Origin: Noviherbaspirillum cavernae
Lineage (GTDB): Bacteria > Pseudomonadota > Gammaproteobacteria > Burkholderiales > Burkholderiaceae_D
Direction: 5' to 3'
Length of the DNA: 64,000 bases
Assembly (NCBI RefSeq): GCF_003590875.1
Contig: NZ_QYUN01000002.1
Coordinates: 806,001 to 870,000 of the forward strand
Positions 20,060 to 27,800 of the stretch are shown here, piece by piece. Within the stretch, counting starts at the first letter, position 1. The number at the start of each line of letters is the position of its first letter. The translations under genes and the position numbers were made by a program. The notes under the pieces were generated by a model that was not told the DNA's origin, ran no database searches, and saw nothing but the letters and a program-made list of their open reading frames with translations.

Positions 20060-21991
20060 TCAGCTTGTCAATTTTTCCTCTTTGGCAACTTTCGATTTGT
20101 ACGGGATATGCACGGTTAACACGGTATTGCCGCTGGCGTGCACGATCTTGAATACACCGCCCAGGCGATTCGCACGTCTTTGCATGCTGCGCATGCCTGC
20201 GCCTGTCTGCCACTCGACCGGTTCCGGGGTGAGTCCGATGCCGTTATCCGTAATGACCAGATCGAGAGACTGTGCGCTGTAGACCAGCTCGGTGTTTACA
20301 CGATCAGCCCGGCTGTGTTTCAGAACGTTGGTCAATCCTTCCTGCAAAATCCGCATCACATCGAGGCTGTCGGAGGCGGCGAGGTAGCAACGGTCGATGC
20401 CGGAGAGTTGCCAGTGACACGCGATTTGCTGGTTTTCAAACAAGCGGGTGAGACGGTGACGTAACGGAGCGATCATGTCAGCCAGCGACGTTTCTGCGAA
20501 CTGGTGGCTGGACGCGGCATCGACAACGATGCGAAGGTCGTCGCGAAGTTCTTTCAGGATCGTCAGGAAGCGTTCGGATGGAATGCCTTCCGGTGCGTGC
20601 TCAAGGGTGGCAATGCTGCTGACCAGGGTACCACCCAGCCCATCGTGAAGATCGTGCGCAAGATTAAGCCGTTCGCCCAGTCGTACATTCACTACCTCAA
20701 GTTCATGCTGACGTTTTAGTGTAGCTGCCAGCTCTTCCGTGGCGGCACTGACCTTGAGATTCAGTTCTTCATTGAATCGTTCGATGCGCCGCAGATTGGC
20801 GACAAAGCGCCACCCCAGCACCATCGCCATACTGATCAGTTGTATGGGCGAGGTCAATGCGGCGTAGTAAATGTTGCTGTCGAGGACCTTGAAGAAAACC
20901 AGAAAATCATGGATGCCGACCAGGATAAAAACCGCAACGCATAGCGACAGGATCAATTGATCGGGTCGCCGGCTGCGCCATGCGAAGGTGAAAAACAGGA
21001 TGCAACTTGCAAAATAGGTCAGCCCGGGCAGGGCTGCCATGATGTCGCGCATGACTTGTATGTGCGCATGCGGCGTGAACACCAGCGCCAGCGCGCCGCT
21101 GGCGACCAGAGTCCAAAATGCCCCTTCGATACGGGGGTAGCGTCGTTCGCAAAAACGAAGGACAAACATCGTAAAGCTGGCGCTGTAGAGCAGGAAAGCA
21201 ATCGAATTGGCGATTTCCCAACCGTGGTTGTCGGCGAATGGCCAGGGGCTGGTGGCGACCTGATTCAGTTCATAACACCACGCGGCCAGTGACATCAGGC
21301 CGAACCATCCAAATGCCGTTTCCCGTCGCCGCATCAGCCAAAGCGGAAGGAAAAAGCAGCCCAGAGTCGCGGTCACCGCCAGGCTGAAAAATTGCAGGTC
21401 GTGACGCAGTCTGCGTTCATGCTTGTAACGTTCATGGATGACGTTCGGCTCGCCCACATGCAGCATCCCCAACCCGGGTTGATAGGCGGCCAGTCCCGAG
21501 ACACGGATCAGCAGGGTGTTGGTGCCGGCGCGTAGCACGGGTGGAGACAGCAGCCAGTACCGGGGAGTATTCCAGGCGCGTGTCAACGGTTCAAGCAGAC
21601 GGGGGTCGCTGTCCAGAAGAACATCATTCAGGTAAACAGCGCCTGCCATGTTCAGGTATTCCAGCATCAAGGCGACGGAACCCTCCGCACCCGGCTGGTT
21701 CCACGTTACGCGGTACCAGACAACGCCGTCAAAGCCAGGCCACCGTCCGCTCCATTCGTCGGGTAGCGAAACAGTTGTCCATCCCTGGGCGGGAGGCTTG
21801 TCCGCAAGCCAGGATGAGCGAACCGCCTCAATGCTTTGGAACGCGGGCGCAGTCGGTGATGCCGGTGCGGCGGCTTTGGCCGAGAAAGCGAGACACCAGA
21901 TTACTGCAACAAGCCAGAAGCACGCGCTTCGAAGAGTGCCTCGGTACGTGATTTGACGGCCAGTTTTTTGTAGATGTTCTTGATGTGGCAT
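20060..21991 (-). CDS. NarX/DesK-type membrane histidine kinase
   Basis: 643 residues. An N-terminal hydrophobic segment (CFWLVAVIWCLAFSAKAAA, ~24-42) is followed by a periplasmic jelly-roll-like sensor domain (WYRVTWNQP, LEYLNMAGAVYLNDVLLDSD) to about residue 190. Six or seven transmembrane helices follow between ~200 and 400 (7TMR-DISM-like). The kinase has the HisKA_3 motif AHDLHDGLGGTLVSSI (phospho-acceptor His449) and an HATPase with EGLTNVLKHSRADRV and ITDNGIGL. The only start giving the signal segment is the ATG at 21991, which lies inside the regulator gene, giving a 91-base out-of-frame overlap. It should phosphorylate the LuxR-type regulator encoded upstream. The ligand is unknown. 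Confidence 0.88.
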   Translation of the reverse strand: MPHQEHLQKTGRQITYRGTLRSACFWLVAVIWCLAFSAKAAAPASPTAPAFQSIEAVRSSWLADKPPAQGWTTVSLPDEWSGRWPGFDGVVWYRVTWNQPGAEGSVALMLEYLNMAGAVYLNDVLLDSDPRLLEPLTRAWNTPRYWLLSPPVLRAGTNTLLIRVSGLAAYQPGLGMLHVGEPNVIHERYKHERRLRHDLQFFSLAVTATLGCFFLPLWLMRRRETAFGWFGLMSLAAWCYELNQVATSPWPFADNHGWEIANSIAFLLYSASFTMFVLRFCERRYPRIEGAFWTLVASGALALVFTPHAHIQVMRDIMAALPGLTYFASCILFFTFAWRSRRPDQLILSLCVAVFILVGIHDFLVFFKVLDSNIYYAALTSPIQLISMAMVLGWRFVANLRRIERFNEELNLKVSAATEELAATLKRQHELEVVNVRLGERLNLAHDLHDGLGGTLVSSIATLEHAPEGIPSERFLTILKELRDDLRIVVDAASSHQFAETSLADMIAPLRHRLTRLFENQQIACHWQLSGIDRCYLAASDSLDVMRILQEGLTNVLKHSRADRVNTELVYSAQSLDLVITDNGIGLTPEPVEWQTGAGMRSMQRRANRLGGVFKIVHASGNTVLTVHIPYKSKVAKEEKLTS

Positions 21992-22665
21992 TCGACAGTC
22001 AATCTTGATAAAGACAATATTTCGGAAATTTCCAGATTGGTCAGCCCCTTGCTGACCAGCCCCAGGATTTCCGTTTCCCTCGGACTCAGCGGTGATGAAG
22101 GCGGGCCCGGTGGCGGGCCGTTGTTCTGGCCCGCAGGCCCGGGAGCTTCCGCGTCCATCAACTGCAGAATGCGCTTGGCGACAAACGGATCGATCGGCGC
22201 TCCCCCGCGCAACGCGCTGCGAATGGAGAACCCGATTTCCATGTCGTCGCGGTCCTTGAGCATGTAGCCCGTCGCGCCCGCCTGCAACGCGCTCACGATG
22301 ATTTGCTCGGTGCTCCAGGTTGAGATGACCAGGATCGGCAAAGCGGGATCGGCAGCGTGCAAACTCCGGATCAGATCGATGCCATTGCCGTCGGGCAGAC
22401 CGACATCGATCAATGCCATCGCGAACGGTTGGTCGGCCAACAATGCATGCGCTTCGGCGATGCTGCCGCTGAATGACAGGGCCTCGTCGGTATAACCCAG
22501 CGCGGTCAGAATGGAGCGCAGTCTGAGCTGCATTGCCGGCTCGTCTTCAACCACCAGCAGCGGGCTGGGCAGGATCGATTCGAGGGGGGAGGCTGGGCGT
22601 GGGGAAGGTGATTTCAACGGTTGATAGCGCAATGAAGACAGGGCAGTCACGGATAGGTTCATCAA
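21901..22665 (-). CDS. NarL/LuxR-type response regulator
   Basis: 254 residues. After a Pro/Ser-rich start the receiver domain runs from LPSPLLVVEDEPAM to about residue 160, with the acceptor Asp in MALIDVGLPDGNGIDL (about residue 87) and the switch Thr/Lys region LVISTWS...GYMLKDRDD. The LuxR helix-turn-helix is LSPRETEILGLVSKGLTN and then LEISEILSLSRLTVECHIKN. It is transcribed before its kinase; the last 30 codons overlap the kinase start in another frame. The two are divergent from the TpsB gene at 22866, a plausible but unproven target. Confidence 0.9.
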   Translation of the reverse strand: MMNLSVTALSSLRYQPLKSPSPRPASPLESILPSPLLVVEDEPAMQLRLRSILTALGYTDEALSFSGSIAEAHALLADQPFAMALIDVGLPDGNGIDLIRSLHAADPALPILVISTWSTEQIIVSALQAGATGYMLKDRDDMEIGFSIRSALRGGAPIDPFVAKRILQLMDAEAPGPAGQNNGPPPGPPSSPLSPRETEILGLVSKGLTNLEISEILSLSRLTVECHIKNIYKKLAVKSRTEALFEARASGLLQ

Positions 22666-22865
22666 CCATCCGTTTTTCGCCAGCTTGCCACAAATCCGCA
22701 GTATCCCGCATGCCAGGCACTACCAGGTTTCAGGTATTGCCCTCAAGAGTTGCCATACGCACACTTCGTACTCGTGTTTTCTGACAGGTCCCAAGGTGGA
22801 GCGACAAATCGCGCGCCATGTCGGAATTGGCAAGCATGCTCCTATTACAAACCTTCCCTATCCCC

Positions 22866-24569
22866 ATGGCCGTAAAAAAGCATCGACGTAATGGTTCCCT
22901 GGCCTTTTTCGCCGTGACGCTTACCCTCTATGGCGCCAGTGCCGCCAGCAGGGCCCAAACCGTGCCCCCCTTGCCTCCCGACGCCGGCCAGGTGCTGCGC
23001 GATCTGCAGCAAGCGCCACCTGTCGCACCGCCGCAGAGCGCACCCCTGCAACGCATTGAAGAATCCGCAGAGGCCAGTCAGAACCTGGCCAAAGTCTTCA
23101 TCCAATCCATCGCCATCACCGGCAACCAGGAAGTGTCCACGGCTGAACTGCAGCCGCTGATCGCCGGGCTGGTCGGCTCCGAACGGACGTTCAGCCAGCT
23201 CAGTGCCGCCGCCAGGCGCATCACGGCCTACTACAGGAGCAAAGGCTTCGCAGTTGCGCGGGCCTACCTGCCGGCACAGGACATCACCGACGGCAAAGTG
23301 ACCATTGCCGTCATTGAAGGCCGCATCGCCAGTCACAGGGTAAACAATCAGTCCTTGCTGTCCGACGAACGCGCCCACGCCTATCTGGACCGGATCAAGG
23401 ACGGCGACGTCATCAAGAGCGAGCAGATCGACCGCGGCCTGTTGCTGCTGCAGGACACTCCCGGCGTCAGCATCTCCCGGGCCACCCTGCAGCCCGGCGC
23501 CAGTCCGGGGACTTCCGAACTCCTGATCGACATTCAGCCCGCCGCGCCTTACAACGGCAACATCGTGCTCGACAACTACGGCAGTCGCTACACCGGCGAA
23601 TACCGGCTCGCCGGCACCTTCAATCTGGCCAGCCCGCTCAGGATCGGCGACCAGCTTGGCTTCAGCGCCCTGACCAGCGGAGACGAGCTGCAGTTCGGGC
23701 GCATCGCCTACCAGCTACCGGTCGGCAGCAATGGCCTGCGCCTGGGCGCCGCTTACTTTGACATCCGCTACAAGCTCGGCAAGGAATTTGCAGACTTGCA
23801 CGCCCATGGTACCGCCAGCAGCGGCACCATCTATGCGGCTTACCCCTTCATCCGCAGCCAGCTCAAAAACCTGAACGGCACCATCTCTTTCGAAGACAAG
23901 CGGCTCAATGACTATGTAGACGCCACGTCCACCGCCACCGCGAAGAAAGTCCAGACCACGAGCCTGGGCCTGTCGGGAAATCTGCAGGACGCGCTGGCAG
24001 GCGGCGGCATCAACAGCTTTGACCTGTCTCTGGCATTGGGCAATCTCAAAATTCAGTCTCCGACGGCGTTGGCCATTGACGCTGCATCGGCCCAGACCGA
24101 TGGCCGCTACAGCAAGCTCATCTGGAGCGCCAGCCGCCTGCAGCGCTTTACCAATGCCACCTTCCTGTCCATGTCCATCATCGGGCAGCAGGCCAGCAAG
24201 AACCTTGATTCTTCCGAGAAGTTCAGTTTGGGCGGGCCGACGGCGGTACGCGCCTATCCCATTGCCGAGGCGCCGGGAGATGAAGGTTACCTGGCCACGC
24301 TGGAGCTGCGCCACAACCTGATGCCCAGAGTGCAGGGCGTGCTGTTCTATGACTTTGGCTCGGTCACGATCAACAAAACCCCGTTTGGCGCGGCCGCAGC
24401 AAACAGCAGAACGCTTTCGGGCGCGGGATTGGGCCTGAACGCCAGCCTGGACAGGGTACAACTCAAGGCCAGCCTGGCCTGGCGCACCAGCGCCGACTTG
24501 CCGACGTCGATCCCGGTGTCTGCCGCTCGGTCGCCTGTGTTCTGGCTGCAGGCCGCTGTGGCGCTTTAG
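22866..24569 (+). CDS. Two-partner secretion outer-membrane transporter (TpsB, FhaC/ShlB family)
   Basis: 567 residues from the ATG at 22866 (in-frame 22818 also possible; neither has a clear ribosome-binding site). The signal peptide ends near ASRAQ. A periplasmic linker and two POTRA domains follow (FIQSIAITGNQEVSTAELQP; ...DGKVTIAVIEGRIASHRVNN), then a 16-strand barrel. The lid-loop signature appears as GGPTAVRAYPIAEAPGDEG; VRAY replaces the VRGY/F of FhaC itself, a known variant in this family. Its stop codon TAG is formed by host TA plus the first G of a small inserted element. It exports the TpsA protein encoded downstream. Confidence 0.88.
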   Translation: MAVKKHRRNGSLAFFAVTLTLYGASAASRAQTVPPLPPDAGQVLRDLQQAPPVAPPQSAPLQRIEESAEASQNLAKVFIQSIAITGNQEVSTAELQPLIAGLVGSERTFSQLSAAARRITAYYRSKGFAVARAYLPAQDITDGKVTIAVIEGRIASHRVNNQSLLSDERAHAYLDRIKDGDVIKSEQIDRGLLLLQDTPGVSISRATLQPGASPGTSELLIDIQPAAPYNGNIVLDNYGSRYTGEYRLAGTFNLASPLRIGDQLGFSALTSGDELQFGRIAYQLPVGSNGLRLGAAYFDIRYKLGKEFADLHAHGTASSGTIYAAYPFIRSQLKNLNGTISFEDKRLNDYVDATSTATAKKVQTTSLGLSGNLQDALAGGGINSFDLSLALGNLKIQSPTALAIDAASAQTDGRYSKLIWSASRLQRFTNATFLSMSIIGQQASKNLDSSEKFSLGGPTAVRAYPIAEAPGDEGYLATLELRHNLMPRVQGVLFYDFGSVTINKTPFGAAAANSRTLSGAGLGLNASLDRVQLKASLAWRTSADLPTSIPVSAARSPVFWLQAAVAL

Positions 24570-24757
24570 AGGGCCTGACAAAATGATTCTGAGGGCGTTG
24601 CGTCCCTTGCAGGGCGCACCTTGGCTGGCAAGCCAAGGCTGCTATGCAGGCGCAAAGCATGCTTTGCGAATTCCCTGCTTCGCCCTTGCTGTACAGACGT
24701 ACTGTCTGCGGCGGCGCGTCTACTCAGAACCGCTTCGCTTCATTTTGTCAGGCCCTC
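24569..24757. mobile_element. TIR-ended MITE-like element, copy 1
   Basis: A 189-bp non-coding element between tpsB and tpsA, flanked by TTTA on both sides (24565-24568, 24758-24761). Its ends are perfect inverted repeats, GAGGGCCTGACAAAATGA. In minus orientation its interior matches the element at 51207: TTCTGAGTAG, CGCAGACAGTACG and TGTAC near one end, CGCAAC and CCCTC before the other end. It carries an extra ~80-bp block with nested palindromes (GCAAAGCATGCTTTGC; CCTTGGCTTGCCAGCCAAGG). No ORF. It may also form a strong RNA hairpin separating tpsB from tpsA. Confidence 0.8.
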
Positions 24758-24834
24758 TTTAGAAGAGACAAGAAATGAGACGCGTGGGCTGATTGTCCGT
24801 CGGCCGTGATCGAAAACGCTTAAAGGAAAACATC

Positions 24835-27800
24835 ATGAACCGCATCTACCGCCTGATCTGGAACACCACCTTGAACCTCTGGACAGTCGTGGCCGAGAAC
24901 GCCAGGGGGCGCGGCAAGGGCGGCTCAAGCCGCAGCAGCGTCAAGGTCGGTTCAGTGGGTTACGGCGGCGTCACCCTGCTGGCTGCGCTGGCCTTCTTCA
25001 CGCCACAAGCCCAGGCGGCTGATGCGGCAAATGCCGCAGTCGTGGCCGGCACCGGCAATGTTTCCACAGTCGGCAACGCCACCACTATCACCCAAGGCAG
25101 CCAGCGCCTGGCCATCGACTGGCTCAATCTTTCCACCGCCGCCGGCGAAGCCCTCATCTTCAACCAGCCCAACGCCCAGGCCATTGCGCTGAACCGCATC
25201 ACCGGTACCAGCCCGAGCGAATTGCTCGGCAGCCTGACAGCGAATGGCCAGGTCTTCATCCTCAACCCCAACGGCGTGCTGTTTGGCGCCGGTAGCCAGG
25301 TCAATGTGGGTGGCCTGGTTGCATCGACGCTCAGCATGAGCAATGCCGACTTCATGGCCGGCAACAACGTCCTTGCGGGCAGTGGCAATGGCAGCGGTTC
25401 GGTCGTCAACCGGGGGACGCTCAACGCCTCGCCTGGCGGCTACCTCGCCTTGCTCGCGCCTGAAGTGCGTAACGAAGGCGTCATGACAGCCAGCCTGGGC
25501 ACGGCCTTGCTGGCCGCAGGAAACAAGGTCACCCTCAACCTAGACAACGGCAGCCTGCTGGGCTACAGCATCGATCAGGGTGCCATCAATGCATTGGCAG
25601 AGAACCGGCAACTGATCCGGGTCGACGGCGGGCAGGTGCTGCTCTCGGCAAAGGCTGCCGATGCGCTGACGACTGCCGCTGTCAACAACACCGGTGTGAT
25701 TGAAGCCAGAACCATGCAGAACAAGGCCGGCCGCATCATGCTGATGGGCGACATGGAAACAGGCACGGTCAATGTGGGCGGCACGCTGGACGCCAGCGCA
25801 CCCAACGGTGGCAATGGCGGCTTCATTGAAACCAGCGCTGCGCATGTCAAGGTCGCAGAAGGCGCGCAGGTCACGACCAAAGCCGGGGCTGGAACCGGCG
25901 GAACAAGTGGAACGAACGGCAACTGGCTGATAGACCCGCATGACTTCACCATCGCCGCTGTCGGCGGCGACATCAGCGGTGCCACCTTGAGCGGCAATCT
26001 GACAAACGGCAATGTGGAGATACTCTCCAGCAGCGGAAGCAATGCGTCAGGTTCGGGCGACATCAACGTCAACGACGTCGTGGGCTGGAGCGCCAACACG
26101 CTGACGCTGACCGCCGCGCGCAACGTCAACATCAACGCCGTGATGTCAGCCACCGGCAGCGCCGGCCTGAGCATGAACACGGGCACCGCCAACGGTGCCG
26201 ATCCCGCTGTGGCGGGCGGCAGCGTCAACGTGGCGCTGACCGGCAACGGCTTTCTCGGACGGGTGGACTTCAGCGGTAGCGGCGCGCTGACGATGAACGG
26301 CGACGTCTACACCGTGATTCAAGACGTCAACGCCCTGCAGGCGATGGCGAACAATTTGTCGGGCAAATACGTGCTGGGCAGTAACATCGACGCCAGCGTT
26401 ACCAGCAGCTGGGATGGCGCCAAAGGCTTTCTCCCGGTAGGTACGCAGAGTGCCGACTTTACCGGCAGGTTCGACGGGCTGGGTCACACCATCAGCAACC
26501 TGTTCATCAACAGGATTCCCAGTACGGCCCGGTTGGGAGATGTCGGCCTGTTTGGCTATACCCGCAGCGGCAGCAGCATACGCAATGTTGGAATGACCGG
26601 CGCTTCGATCAACGGGTATTACAACGTCGGCGCGCTTGTGGGGATGAATTTTGGCAGCATCAGCAACAGCTACTCCACTGGATCGGTGGGGGCCACCAAC
26701 AAAGTCGGCGGGCTGGTGGGGACGAACTTTAATGGCAGCATCACCAACAGCTACAGCACGGCGACGGTGAATGGTACTGAAGTGGCCGCCGGCGGTTTGG
26801 TAGCCAGCCAGGTAGGCACCGCCAGCATCACCAATAGCTACGCCACCGGAGCGGTAAGGACGCGTGATTATGCCGGCGGGTTGGTAGGCACCCAAGACGG
26901 CGGCACCATCACCAATAGCTACGCCACCGGGGCAGTGACGGCCGGAGACTATGGTGCGGGTGGGTTGGTGGGGGCCAACAACGCTACCATCAACAACAGC
27001 TACGCCACGGGAGCGGTGACGGGCGTCAGATTCGTCGGCGGGCTGGTTGGGAAAAACGGCGGTGGCGTCAACAACAGCTTCTGGAATACCCAAACCTCCG
27101 GCCAGGCGGGCAGCGAAGGCGGCACCGGCGTCACCACGGCGCAAATGCAGCAGGCTTCGACCTTTGCCGGCTGGGACATGGCTACCCAGGGCGGCTCCAG
27201 CAGCGCCTGGCGCATTTACGACGGCAACAGCATGCCGCTGCTGCGCGGCTTTTTGACCAGCTTGACGCTGGCCGATACCACGGCCACCTATAACGGCACC
27301 ACTCAGACCGGCGTCAGCACCGCCACCGCCGGCGTGGTCGGCAGCGCCGCCAGCGGCAGCAATGCCGGTTTCTATAACAGCGGCTACTACTCGACCCAGC
27401 AGGGCTACGACATTAGCGGCGGCGGGCTGACCATCAACAAAGCCACCGTCACGGTCACCGGCGCGGTCGCCGACAACAAGACCTATGACGGCAGTACCAC
27501 CGCAACGCTCAGCAACATCGGCAGTCTGAGCGGCCTGGTCGGCGGCGAAACCCTGACCCTGAGCCAGACCGGCACCGCCACCTTCGGAGACAAGAATGCC
27601 GGCAGCGGCAAGACGGTGACAGCCACCGGCTACAGTCTTGCCGACGGTGCGGGTGGTCTGGCCAGCAACTACCAGCTGGCATCCACCAGCGCCACGACGA
27701 CCGCCGACATTGGCAAGGCCACGGTGACCGTGACCGGCGCAACCGCCAACAACAAGACCTACGACGGCGGCACTTCTGCCACGCTCAGCAACGTCGGCAC

